Below are positions 8,320-17,358 of a stretch of DNA of 64,000 bases, one piece after another; the stretch's first letter is position 1; every line of letters begins with the position of its first letter. A program made the translations under genes and the position numbers. This stretch comes from Pseudomonas arsenicoxydans (GTDB lineage Bacteria; Pseudomonadota; Gammaproteobacteria; Pseudomonadales; Pseudomonadaceae): NCBI RefSeq assembly GCF_006438915.1, contig NZ_RCZE01000016.1, positions 62,001-126,000 on the forward strand, written 5' to 3'. The notes under the pieces were generated by a model. The model had not been told where the DNA came from and made no database searches. It saw only the letters and a program-made list of their open reading frames with translations.

Positions 8320-11268
8320 TCAGGCACTCAAGCCTGCCTTGGCCAGCAGGCTGTTCGGGTCGACGGCGTCAATCTGCTGTGGATCGAGGAATCGTTCTGC
8401 GTACTGCAGATAAATGCGTGCCTGGACGAACAGCCCGAACAGCTGCGGGTCGATGTGGGCGTCACGGCACATGTTGGCCATGATGCCCAAGGCCTCACTC
8501 AAGGTTTTGGCCTTCTTGTACGGGCGATCGGCGGCGGTCAGCGCTTCGAAAATATCGGCAATCGCCATCATGCGTGCCGGCAGGCTCATTTCTTCGCGCT
8601 TCAACTGTTTGGGATAACCGGTGCCGTCCATTTTTTCGTGATGGCCGCCCGCGATCTCGGCGACGTTGTTGAGGTGGCTGGGGAAGGGCAGGCGGCTGAG
8701 CATCAGGATCGTCTGCACCATGTGGTGATTGATGATGTAGCGCTCTTCGCGAGTCAGCGTGCCTCGGGTAATGCTCAGGTTGTAGAGTTCGCCCCGATTG
8801 TATTTGTACTGCGGTACATCGAGCTTGAAACCCCATGGATTGTCAGCCGGAATCAGCTCGCTTTCGGCGCGTTCGAACAGGTGCTCGGGTTTGTCCGCCA
8901 GCAACGGCTCGCTGACCGGCAGCGCCGGGGCCGGTGTGCGTGCCTGGCGGCGATGCTCTTCCCATGAAACTCCAAGTCGGTCATCCAGGGTGCGGGTCCA
9001 GGTGCGTTGAGCAATGCCGCGCAAGCGTTGCAGGTCGGCTTCGGCCATGGCCTCGCCGCCCAGATTGCAGAGGGCAATGAACGCGAAATCATCGTCCAGC
9101 CCCGCCAGGTTGGCGTTACGCAATTCGGCCAGATGATGTTCGTCACCGCCGTGGGCGATGGCCTGCCAGTAATTGATCCAGGCATCGCGTTTGAGCACTT
9201 CGAAACGCGTGCGGATTTCGTGGATGCGGTCGTTCAGGGTTTCAAGTTTGGTGGCTTTGTCGACCACATACTCCGGGGTGGTGACTTTGCCGCAGTCGTG
9301 CAGCCACGCCGCTATGTGCAGGGCTTCCCATTCATCTTCCGTGGGGTGAAAACCGCTGAAGGCCGGCTCCTGACTGGCCGCGGCAGCCTCGGCGAGCATC
9401 AGCGTCAATTCCGGCACTCTCTGACAATGCCCGCCGGTGTAAGGGCTTTTGGCATCGATGGCGCCAGCCAGCAATTGAATGAAAGAGTCCAGCAGTTGTT
9501 TCTGCCGGGCTTGCAATCGCTGGCTTTCAATACTCACCGCCGCCGCGCCAGACACCGCCTGGAGAAACGCGATGCGGTCCGGACGCAGCTTTTCCAGATC
9601 GCTTTGTGCGCCGCTGTCGGCCAGCAAGAGGACCAGCAGGCCGACGGTTTCGTTATGCCGATTGTGCAGCCGGATACCAATCAGGTGGACCCGTGGGCAT
9701 TCCAGCGCCAGCAGCACCTTTTGCAGATCGGCTGCGTTTTCGAAGCCCAGGCTAGTGACCACATTGTCGGCGTTGGACAACTGCTGCATCCACTGAGGGC
9801 TCTGTGAATCCTGGAGTTCGTAGCCTTGAATACCAAACGTCGGCAACGCCTGGGAGGTCTCGTTGATCACCAGGCCATGGGGCTCCATGCGGTCGCCGTC
9901 CTGCTCGCGCAGGTAAATCAGGCCCGCCTGGGCCTGCCCGATCTTCACCGTTTCGAACAGCACCCGTTGCAGCAACGGTGCGAAACGAGTCTCGGCGCTC
10001 AGGCTGTCGGATATCTGGAAAAAGCTCGCCAGGGTGTCCTTCATGCGCGTCATCGACATGCTCAGTTGGTCGACTTCCAGCACGGGCGAGCGTCGGCTGA
10101 CGGGAAAATTGAAGTTGAAACTGCGGATCGCATCGGCTTCCTGCACCAGTGCGCGCAAGGGTTTGACCAGAATTCTGGAGGTGAGCCACCCCAGCGGCAG
10201 GCACAACAACAACGTTGCCAGCGTGATCAGTGCCCCTTGCCAGCGCATGCGGTAGGCATCGACCAGTAATTCATCTTCGGGGACCAATAGCGCCAGCTGC
10301 AATCCTTGCGGCCCGCCTTCCTGCATGCTGCTGCGGGCCACAATCCATTCACGACCGGCGGCGTCCAGGCGATTTCCCTCAGGCGGATGGGTGAGCAGGG
10401 CACCCAGTGCCGGATTCAGATCGGCCGCCTTGATCAGGCGTGCGGTCTGGTCGTCGACGATCAGACGGCTGCTGTCGGGATAGGCAACGGCATTGCCCTG
10501 GGCATCGAACAGCACGATTTCGGTATGGGGCGTCACCACATGTTTGGCCAGCGTCGCCGACAGTTCGGCGAGGGTCAGGTCGGCGCCCATCACCGCGTTT
10601 TCTCCGCTGCGTCGGGCTAGCGTCGTCCCGACATGGTGAGTGGAGAAAAAGACGTAGGGTTCGGTGGTGATCTGGCCTTCATCGCTGCGAGCGCTGGTAA
10701 ACCAGGCGCGAGTGCGCGGATCGTAGGTTTCTTCAGGGTTATCCTGGCGGCTGACGAGCGCCAGGTTTTGATCGAAAAACAACGACTGGGACCGAGTCTT
10801 CTCACCGTCCGCCGGATGTTCGATACTCCAGACCTGATAGGCCGCTGTATCCGGGGCATTGGTGAGCGTTCTCAGGGCCGGGATGCGCAAGGGGCGCACC
10901 ATGAAAAAATCGCCATTGCCGTATCCCAGGTAGAGCGAGGCCAGGTTGGGATTGTCTTTGAGCGACTGGCTAAAGGGTTTCAGTAGAGCGAGTCGTTGCT
11001 CCAGCGCGTGCGCCTCGGTCGCGGGGTTGTCCGCCAGCAGGCTCAGCAGGTGGCGAATCGGTGCATAGGTGCCTTGCAGATCCAGCCGGACATCCTGCTC
11101 GACGCGGTCGAAGAGTTTTTCGCTGCTGGACAGGATGATCTGCGTGGTTTGCCGATAATTGAAAATGCCCAGCACCACGCCCGTGAGCAGCAGCAGGAAG
11201 GTAAACATCACGCTGATATGGACGTGCAGCGGAAACCTGCGTTGATCGGGGCGCAGTGGGTTGGACAT
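8320..11268 (-). CDS. Membrane sensor protein with GAF and split HD-GYP domain
   Basis: This is a probable cyclic-di-GMP phosphodiesterase of 982 residues. Order: transmembrane helix 21-37, a large periplasmic dCACHE-like sensor 50-336, transmembrane helix 345-364, HAMP to about 410, a GAF-like region 420-590, and an HD-GYP domain 590-960. The HD pair is H657/D658 (AAWLHDCGK) and the second motif HHEKMDGTGYP is at 876-886, so the metal-binding and GYP residues are kept. About 140 extra residues (near 690-836) separate the two halves, far more than in a normal HD-GYP domain. The start MSNPLRPDQ has GGAGAG upstream. No partner gene is apparent; it lies between msrC and the RocS2-like kinase. 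Confidence 0.85.
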   Translation of the reverse strand: MSNPLRPDQRRFPLHVHISVMFTFLLLLTGVVLGIFNYRQTTQIILSSSEKLFDRVEQDVRLDLQGTYAPIRHLLSLLADNPATEAHALEQRLALLKPFSQSLKDNPNLASLYLGYGNGDFFMVRPLRIPALRTLTNAPDTAAYQVWSIEHPADGEKTRSQSLFFDQNLALVSRQDNPEETYDPRTRAWFTSARSDEGQITTEPYVFFSTHHVGTTLARRSGENAVMGADLTLAELSATLAKHVVTPHTEIVLFDAQGNAVAYPDSSRLIVDDQTARLIKAADLNPALGALLTHPPEGNRLDAAGREWIVARSSMQEGGPQGLQLALLVPEDELLVDAYRMRWQGALITLATLLLCLPLGWLTSRILVKPLRALVQEADAIRSFNFNFPVSRRSPVLEVDQLSMSMTRMKDTLASFFQISDSLSAETRFAPLLQRVLFETVKIGQAQAGLIYLREQDGDRMEPHGLVINETSQALPTFGIQGYELQDSQSPQWMQQLSNADNVVTSLGFENAADLQKVLLALECPRVHLIGIRLHNRHNETVGLLVLLLADSGAQSDLEKLRPDRIAFLQAVSGAAAVSIESQRLQARQKQLLDSFIQLLAGAIDAKSPYTGGHCQRVPELTLMLAEAAAASQEPAFSGFHPTEDEWEALHIAAWLHDCGKVTTPEYVVDKATKLETLNDRIHEIRTRFEVLKRDAWINYWQAIAHGGDEHHLAELRNANLAGLDDDFAFIALCNLGGEAMAEADLQRLRGIAQRTWTRTLDDRLGVSWEEHRRQARTPAPALPVSEPLLADKPEHLFERAESELIPADNPWGFKLDVPQYKYNRGELYNLSITRGTLTREERYIINHHMVQTILMLSRLPFPSHLNNVAEIAGGHHEKMDGTGYPKQLKREEMSLPARMMAIADIFEALTAADRPYKKAKTLSEALGIMANMCRDAHIDPQLFGLFVQARIYLQYAERFLDPQQIDAVDPNSLLAKAGLSA

Positions 11269-11317
11269 TACTGATCTCTCCGTGATGGTTAACACACTGC
11301 TTAGCGCCCAAGCATAG

Positions 11318-14300
11318 TTAAGGCTCCATCATTCTGCTTCTGTCGTTGTGACCTATTTGTTGTTGCAAAGCGTGCTCCAGTTCGAGCATGGCGTGCTCGA
11401 TGGCTTGGGTGCAGTCGGTTACGGTTTCGGGGTGGAACACTTCGTGGCAGGCGTTTTCGAGTGCTTCGCAGCTGTCGATCAATCGACCCGCCTGGACGAT
11501 TCGTGCTGCACCCTTGATTTTGTGAGCGATGTCGAGGAATGACTGGCGGTCTTTGCTCTGTGACAAATCCAGTAATTCCTGGCGGTCCAGACGATTGCTG
11601 TTCAGCACTTCGAGCAACAGACGTTGATCCATCTTGGGATTGCCGCCGGTAAGCAGCTGCAGCCCCTCGAGGCTGAACGCCGGGTCGCGGGCAATCGGTT
11701 TGACGCATTCGATCCATAGTCTCAACGCCGCCAGACTGAGGGGTTTGAACAGACAGTCGTCCATTCCAGCGTGTTTGCAGCGTTGTATTTCTTCCGGCTG
11801 TGCGTTGGCGGTGAAGCCCAGCAGGACACAGGCCGGGTACAACTGTTGCTGTTCGTGTTGGCGGATCAGGCGGGCCAGTTCGTAGCCATTCATGACTGGC
11901 ATGTTGCAATCGACAATCACCAGGTCGAACCGTCCATGCTTCCATGCCTGGAACCCGGTTTCACCATCCGTTTCAGCGCGGTAGTGGTGCCCCAGAAAAA
12001 CCAGTTGCTGGCACATGAGCAAGCGATTGGCCGGGTGATCGTCGATCACGAGGACGTTCAACGGAGTTGAGGTAGGGTGAACCGTCGCTTCGACGGTTTT
12101 CGGCCGCAGGTCTGGCGGCAATGTCGTCAGGTGCAGCGCTATCTCGACCTGCGTACCGGCACCGACCTGGCTGCGCAATAGCAAACTGCCTCCCATCATC
12201 TCGCACAGAGTACGGCTGATCACCAAGCCCAGCCCGGCGCCTCCTCGGGTCGACTGCGCGCTGTGTGTTGCCTGAGCGAATGGCTCGAACAAACGCTGTT
12301 GATCCTGCTCGCTGATGCCGATTCCGCTGTCTCGAACCTGCACGCGCAGCACCCCCCGCTCGGGCTCGTCTGTGGCCTGCCAATCAACCACAATCCGCAC
12401 CTGACCCTGTTCGGTAAACTTGATGGCGTTGCTGACCAGATTGGAAAGCACCTGCTTGAAGCGCATCGGGTCCAGTAGCACATCGGGTGGCGATTGGGCG
12501 GGGCTCAAGTCCAGTAACAGTTGCAGGTGTTTCTGTCGGGCGAGGCCGTCGAAGATCCTGACGACCGACGCGACCGTTTCACCCAGATGGACGCGCTCCG
12601 GGTTCAGGCTCAAATGCCCGGATTCGATGCGCGCGATATCGAGAATGTCCCCGATCAGTTCCAGCAGGTCTTTCGCCGAGTTGTACGCGACGTCGATGGC
12701 GGGGCGGTCCGGATGAGCCGGCTCGATACGTTTGAGGGTCAGCTCCAGCATGCCGATGATTGCATTCATCGGGGTGCGAATCTCATGGCTCATGGTCGCC
12801 AGAAAAGTGCTTTTGGCTCTGTTCGCTTCGTCGGCGCGTTCCTTGGCCGCCCGAAGATCATCGAACAGTTGTCGCCGCTCGCTGATGTCGATCCAGCCGC
12901 CAATGATGCCCTGCACTTCACCGCTCGAGTCCCGGTAGGGCAACACCCAGTGATAAATCGTCAACTGGCGACTGCCGATTTGCAACGTGCGGTCGAGAAT
13001 CAACGGGGTACCTTCATTTACGACTCGCTGATAGTCGGCCTCAAACTCCCGAGCCTCGAACGCATTGCTCAGCTTGCCTTGAATGACGCTTTTGCCAATC
13101 ACGTCTTCGTACTTTGCGCTGAAGGCTTCCAGGTAACTGTCGTTGCAGCTTTGCAGCAACCCCTGGCGGTCACGCACGTAGATCGGATGTGGTGTGCCAT
13201 TGACCAGTGATCGCATGAACTCAAGTTGGTCATTCAATGCAAGTTCGGCCGCCTGACGCTGTTTGATCTGTCGACGCATGTAAGCATTCCAGGCCACAGA
13301 GATCAGCAGTAACACGCCAACACCGATGACCACCTGATAGAACAGCCGGTGATAGTTGCGCCAGGTGTTTTGTGACGTCGAGGAGTAACCCCGCCAGCGA
13401 CTATTGATAATGCCCAGCTCTTGCGGGGTAATGCTCAGCAATGCCTTGTCGAGGATGGCGCTCAGTTCCTTGGCATCACGCCCTGTCGCCAGGGAGAACG
13501 CAGCCTGTTGCGTGCCAACGGTGGAACTGATCTGAAGTGTTTGCTCGAAGACTCTGGATGAGATGAAGTAGTTGGCGATCACCAGCGAGGTTACGGAGCC
13601 TTCAGCTTTGCCCTCTGCCACCAGTTGCACGGCACTGAAGGTGTCGGGGGTTTCGATCAGAGTGAGGTTCGGGAACTCGCGACGCAGGTAATCCACCATC
13701 GGATTACCCTGAGCAATCGTCAGGCGTTTACCCGAAAACTGTGTGAGGTCGTTCGGACTGCCGGTCACTTTGCGCGTCAGCAGGACAAAAGAGTTTTCCA
13801 GATAAGGACGGCTGAAATTCAGCAGCATTTCACGGTGCGCGCTGGGCAGCAGGGCGGCAATCAGATCGGCCTGATGCTGACTGAGGCGCTCGATCATCTC
13901 GTCATCGCTTCGGCTGCGATGGATCTCGAAGCGCAAGCCGGTGCGCAATCTGATCAGCTCGAGCAGATCGGCAGCAACACCCCGAAAGTTGCCGTCGTTA
14001 TCGAAAAATGTCAGCGGCGCAAACGCCTCATTGACCACCACGCGAACCACCGGATGTTGCGCCAACCAGCGTTCTTCGAGAGTGGTAAGTTGCAGTTTGT
14101 GATCGGTGAGAAGAATGTCACTGCCTGCACTCCAGCGTTTGGCGATATCTTCCCGCTCATGGGTGGGCGTGGCTTTCAGTATCGCGTTGATGATCCCAAG
14201 CAGTTCCGGGTTGTTGCGGTGCACGGCAAAACTGAAGCCGTGGACTTCGTGTTTACCGAAGTTGGCCATCCGGACGTTGTTCAGATAACCCTTGTTGATC

Positions 14301-14974
14301 AAGTAGTGGGTTGAAATGGTGTCACCGAGAAAGACATCAGCCTGGTCGAACGCGACCGCGTTTATTGCATTCTGGTAAGACGGGTAGACCGTGATGATCG
14401 CCTTTGGATACAGGGATTTGACTTCTTCCATCGGTAGATAGTGGTACACCATGCTCAACCGCAATCCGGCCAGTCCATCGGACAGGGATCGAGTTTCTCC
14501 TTCCCGTGTCACCAGGACCGGTTGATCCGCGGCGTAAGGTGTCGACAGCACAATGTCGGCGTTACGTGCCTCAAAGCCGTTGGCGCTGCCCAGCATGTCG
14601 ACCTCGCCGTTTTCCAGCGCATCGATGGCCTCTTCTCGGGAAGCGTAGCGCTGAACCTTGACTGGCAGGCCGGTCGCCTTACCAAGGATGCCCGCGTAAT
14701 CGGCGGTGAACCCTTCATAGTCGCTGCCTCTGCTGGTCAGGTCGAACGGTGGGTAATCGGGGGCTGAGCTGCCAAGAATCAATTCGCGTTTGTCTGTGAT
14801 CCATTGTCGCTGTGATGTATCTAGTTGTACTTCCATGTGCCCGACCATTGAGCGACTGAGCAGGGAGTAATGCTCGCTGGCGGAGTGTGTCGCAGACACT
14901 GAGGTGCTCAGGCTTAAGCCTGCGGTGATCAGTATCAGATAATCCTTTAAACGACTGGGCATCCGGTCTCTCAC
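11318..14974 (-). CDS. BvgS-type hybrid sensor kinase with Hpt domain (RocS2-like)
   Basis: This is a 1218-residue phosphorelay kinase. Order: signal peptide 10-28, two periplasmic Venus-flytrap (SBP_bac_3) domains about 60-290 and 300-535, transmembrane helix 545-563, PAS 585-700, HisKA with H730 (MSHEIRTP), ATPase with DSGIG near 882 and GGAGLGL near 911, receiver with D1022, and an Hpt with H1151 (AHKIKGAA). All relay residues are present. The start overlaps the stop of the upstream regulator gene (14971-14974). The same kinase-regulator-dGTPase order exists in P. aeruginosa as rocS2-rocA2-PA3043, where the Roc systems affect fimbriae and efflux. The signal is probably a small solute, but the sequence does not say which. 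Confidence 0.85.
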   Translation of the reverse strand: MRDRMPSRLKDYLILITAGLSLSTSVSATHSASEHYSLLSRSMVGHMEVQLDTSQRQWITDKRELILGSSAPDYPPFDLTSRGSDYEGFTADYAGILGKATGLPVKVQRYASREEAIDALENGEVDMLGSANGFEARNADIVLSTPYAADQPVLVTREGETRSLSDGLAGLRLSMVYHYLPMEEVKSLYPKAIITVYPSYQNAINAVAFDQADVFLGDTISTHYLINKGYLNNVRMANFGKHEVHGFSFAVHRNNPELLGIINAILKATPTHEREDIAKRWSAGSDILLTDHKLQLTTLEERWLAQHPVVRVVVNEAFAPLTFFDNDGNFRGVAADLLELIRLRTGLRFEIHRSRSDDEMIERLSQHQADLIAALLPSAHREMLLNFSRPYLENSFVLLTRKVTGSPNDLTQFSGKRLTIAQGNPMVDYLRREFPNLTLIETPDTFSAVQLVAEGKAEGSVTSLVIANYFISSRVFEQTLQISSTVGTQQAAFSLATGRDAKELSAILDKALLSITPQELGIINSRWRGYSSTSQNTWRNYHRLFYQVVIGVGVLLLISVAWNAYMRRQIKQRQAAELALNDQLEFMRSLVNGTPHPIYVRDRQGLLQSCNDSYLEAFSAKYEDVIGKSVIQGKLSNAFEAREFEADYQRVVNEGTPLILDRTLQIGSRQLTIYHWVLPYRDSSGEVQGIIGGWIDISERRQLFDDLRAAKERADEANRAKSTFLATMSHEIRTPMNAIIGMLELTLKRIEPAHPDRPAIDVAYNSAKDLLELIGDILDIARIESGHLSLNPERVHLGETVASVVRIFDGLARQKHLQLLLDLSPAQSPPDVLLDPMRFKQVLSNLVSNAIKFTEQGQVRIVVDWQATDEPERGVLRVQVRDSGIGISEQDQQRLFEPFAQATHSAQSTRGGAGLGLVISRTLCEMMGGSLLLRSQVGAGTQVEIALHLTTLPPDLRPKTVEATVHPTSTPLNVLVIDDHPANRLLMCQQLVFLGHHYRAETDGETGFQAWKHGRFDLVIVDCNMPVMNGYELARLIRQHEQQQLYPACVLLGFTANAQPEEIQRCKHAGMDDCLFKPLSLAALRLWIECVKPIARDPAFSLEGLQLLTGGNPKMDQRLLLEVLNSNRLDRQELLDLSQSKDRQSFLDIAHKIKGAARIVQAGRLIDSCEALENACHEVFHPETVTDCTQAIEHAMLELEHALQQQIGHNDRSRMMEP

Positions 14975-15597
14975 ACTAAGGCGTTGCGTTTTGCCATATC
15001 GATAAGTTCAACCAGTGATTTGGCTTTGAGTTTTTGCATCAAGCGTTTTTTATAAGTGCTGACGGTCTTGTTGCTCAGGAACATGCCCTTGGCAATTTCC
15101 TTGTTGGTGCGGCCTTGTGCAAACAGTTGCAATACCATCAATTCCCGGTCGTTGACTGACTTGAAGAGTTCCAGGTCGGCGTATCGCGTGTCATCGCTAC
15201 GGACGGGGTTCAGCGCTTGGCTGGGAAAATAGTTGTAGCCTGAAAGCACCGCTTTGATTGCACTAACCAGTTCACTGAGGTCTTCCTGTTTGCATACATA
15301 TCCCGACGCGCCGGACTGCATGCAGCGAATACCGAACAAGGTAGGGCACTGGGCCGTTAAAACCAGGGTTTTTAACGGAGTACACATGGCATTAAAACGG
15401 GATAGAACTTCCAGTCCATCCAGCTTGGGAATGCTGATGTCGAGAATAACCAGGTCTGGCATGCATTCGCGGACCATCTGCATGGCGTCGACCCCGTTAT
15501 CAGTTTCGCCGACGACTTTATAACCCTCATGTTCGAGCAACATTCGGACGGCAAGACGGATAACGGGGTGATCGTCGACAATAAAAACGGAGTTCAT
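14971..15597 (-). CDS. NarL/FixJ-type response regulator (RocA2/BvgA-like)
   Basis: This is a DNA-binding regulator of 208 residues, the partner of the downstream hybrid kinase. The receiver spans 1-120, with acidic pocket D8/D9 and phospho-acceptor D53 (ILDISIP). The LuxR-type helix-turn-helix spans about 140-205 (LQLFAQGRTNKEIAKGMFLSNKTVSTYKK). The open frame extends 12 codons further, but MNSVFIVDDHP is the family start. It is the first gene of a two-gene operon with a 4-base overlap. A palindromic site at 15688-15723 upstream may be its own operator. Confidence 0.85.
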   Translation of the reverse strand: MNSVFIVDDHPVIRLAVRMLLEHEGYKVVGETDNGVDAMQMVRECMPDLVILDISIPKLDGLEVLSRFNAMCTPLKTLVLTAQCPTLFGIRCMQSGASGYVCKQEDLSELVSAIKAVLSGYNYFPSQALNPVRSDDTRYADLELFKSVNDRELMVLQLFAQGRTNKEIAKGMFLSNKTVSTYKKRLMQKLKAKSLVELIDMAKRNALV

Positions 15598-15687
15598 AAT
15601 CAGATCCCATTCGAGCTCAAATAAAGCGCGCACCTTAGCTCAGATAGTTGAGGGGGCGCATGAACTGACGGGTCGATAGCAGTGATA

Positions 15688-15723
15688 TAGGACAATTCCT
15701 ACAATTGAAGAGGAATAGGACTA
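15688..15723. promoter_or_regulatory. Candidate NarL/BvgA-type operator
   Basis: TAGGA-CAAT-TCCTA (15688-15701) is followed 28 bases later by a second TAGGAC (15716-15721). RcsB/BvgA-class regulators recognise similar TAGGAnnnnTCCTA-like sites. It lies about 90-125 bases upstream of the regulator start, a place suited to autoregulation. Confidence 0.4.
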
Positions 15724-15957
15724 CGTTCCAGTTCGATTTTGAGTCAGGATCGAAGGAAGTGTTGTAGGTATTAAGTTGATGGTTGTGTGATGTTTTTTAG
15801 GGGTAAGTCAGGGTCAATAAATTTACAAAGTTTGTTTTAATGGTTTTATCAAGTGGCGCGGTAACGGTAGATCTTGTTGGTCGGTGGTTTTTTTAAGTTC
15901 GTCCGGTTCGCCGGGTGTCAAACTACTTGGAAGTATTGCCTGGTCATTTCAGCTCCA

Positions 15958-15981
15958 GACCCGCTCTCAGAGCAGCGGGTC
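15958..15981 (-). terminator. Hairpin downstream of dgt
   Basis: GACCCGCT and AGCGGGTC form a perfect 8-base stem with an 8-base loop just after the dgt stop codon. There is no U-run, so it is only a possible terminator. Confidence 0.4.
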
Positions 15982-15994
15982 GAGGCGAGGGGTA

Positions 15995-17323
15995 TCAGCG
16001 ACTAGAGCCACCGGTCATTTCCACGGCCATTTCACTGGCGTAGCTGTCAGTCATGCCGGCGATAAAGTCGATCATGCGCAGGAATGAAGTGTGCAAAGGC
16101 CCGTGAGGATCGGGTGCATTGTTGCCCAACAAGTCCAGGATGCGGCGACTTTTGAACGACGGCGTCCGACCATTGTGTTGTTCCAGTGCCGCGCCGCAGA
16201 AAGCGTTCAGTAGAATCTCCAGCGTGGTGTAGGCGCCGATTTCATGCAGTGTCTTGCGCTTGTCCTGGAAGATTTTTTTTCTGGCCATGTCTTTGGCGTT
16301 CAAGACACAGCGCTTGGCAGGGCCATGCATGTGCTCCACCAAATCGCCGGGCAGTGTACCGGCCAGCAGGGCATCCTGCTGTTCGACGAAGGCCCGAGCC
16401 GCGGCATTGGTCAGGTGTTCGATGGCTTTGCCGCGCAGGATGGCCAATTTGCGTCGGCGCGAATCCAGTGGGCCCAGTTGGCGAAAGGTTTCCGGAAGAT
16501 CGTCGCCCACCAGATTGAGCAGTAACGACTCGACTTCGGTGTACTCCAGCAACTCCATTTCCAGACCGTCTTCCAGGTCGATCAGCGCGTAGCAGATGTC
16601 ATCGGCGGCTTCCATCAGGTACACCAATGGATGACGTGCCCAGCGCTGCTCCTCCAGTTGTGGCAGGCCGAGTTTATGAGCGATCTGTTCCAGCAACGGC
16701 AGCTCGCTCTGATAACAGCCGAACTTGTGCTTCTTGTAGCCCAGCGAGTCAGCGTGCTTCGCCGTCCAGGGATACTTCAGGTACGTACCCAGCGTGGCGT
16801 ACGTCAACCGCGTGCCACCATCGAACTGGTGGTACTCCAATTGAGTGAGCACCCGAAAGCCTTGGGCATTGCCTTCGAAATTCAGGAAGTCATTACGTTC
16901 GACTTCGCTCATGTCATCCAGCCAGCCACGGCCTGCGGCCTGCTGGAACCAGTGACGGATAGCGTCTTCGCCGGAGTGACCGAAGGGAGGATTACCGATG
17001 TCGTGGGCCAGGCAAGCCGACTGCACCACCATCCCCAGGTCACTCGGTTCGCACCATTCCGGCAACGCGCTGCGGATGGTTTCACCCACGCGCATGCCCA
17101 ACGAGCGCCCGACGCAACTGACTTCCAGCGAGTGGGTCAGGCGCGTGTGAATGTGATCGTTGCTGGTGACCGGATGGACTTGGGTCTTGCGTCCCAGTCG
17201 GCGAAAGGCACCTGAGAAAATAATGCGGTCATGGTCTTTATGGAAAGGACTGCGGCCGAGTTCTTCCGGGCTGTGCAGAGGTTTTCCGAGGCGTTCGCGG
17301 GTAAGCAGGGTTTGCCAATCCAA
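15995..17323 (-). CDS. dgt: Deoxyguanosinetriphosphate triphosphohydrolase-like protein
   Basis: This HD-domain dNTP triphosphohydrolase of 442 residues cleaves dGTP to deoxyguanosine and triphosphate and so limits dNTP pools. The metal ligands are H64 (HTRLTHSLEV) and H107/D108 (CLAHDIGNPPFGHSGE), and a conserved C-terminal region follows. It starts MDWQTLLTRERLG. It is downstream of the EAL gene on the same strand with a 35-base gap, so the two may be co-transcribed. It belongs to the shorter Dgt-like type 2 group. Confidence 0.9.
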   Translation of the reverse strand: MDWQTLLTRERLGKPLHSPEELGRSPFHKDHDRIIFSGAFRRLGRKTQVHPVTSNDHIHTRLTHSLEVSCVGRSLGMRVGETIRSALPEWCEPSDLGMVVQSACLAHDIGNPPFGHSGEDAIRHWFQQAAGRGWLDDMSEVERNDFLNFEGNAQGFRVLTQLEYHQFDGGTRLTYATLGTYLKYPWTAKHADSLGYKKHKFGCYQSELPLLEQIAHKLGLPQLEEQRWARHPLVYLMEAADDICYALIDLEDGLEMELLEYTEVESLLLNLVGDDLPETFRQLGPLDSRRRKLAILRGKAIEHLTNAAARAFVEQQDALLAGTLPGDLVEHMHGPAKRCVLNAKDMARKKIFQDKRKTLHEIGAYTTLEILLNAFCGAALEQHNGRTPSFKSRRILDLLGNNAPDPHGPLHTSFLRMIDFIAGMTDSYASEMAVEMTGGSSR

Positions 17324-17358
17324 GGCTGGTCTCTCCGTCAGGTGACTGATGCCTTAGC

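Larger units (their letters stand above)
15598..15994. other. 397-base gap between the rocA2-like and dgt genes
   Basis: The gap is more AT-rich than its surroundings and carries no open frame of note. It must hold the promoter of the leftward regulator-kinase operon. It contains the palindrome described at 15688-15723 and a hairpin after dgt at 15958-15981. The middle (about 15780-15900) has T-rich runs but no gene. Confidence 0.6.
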
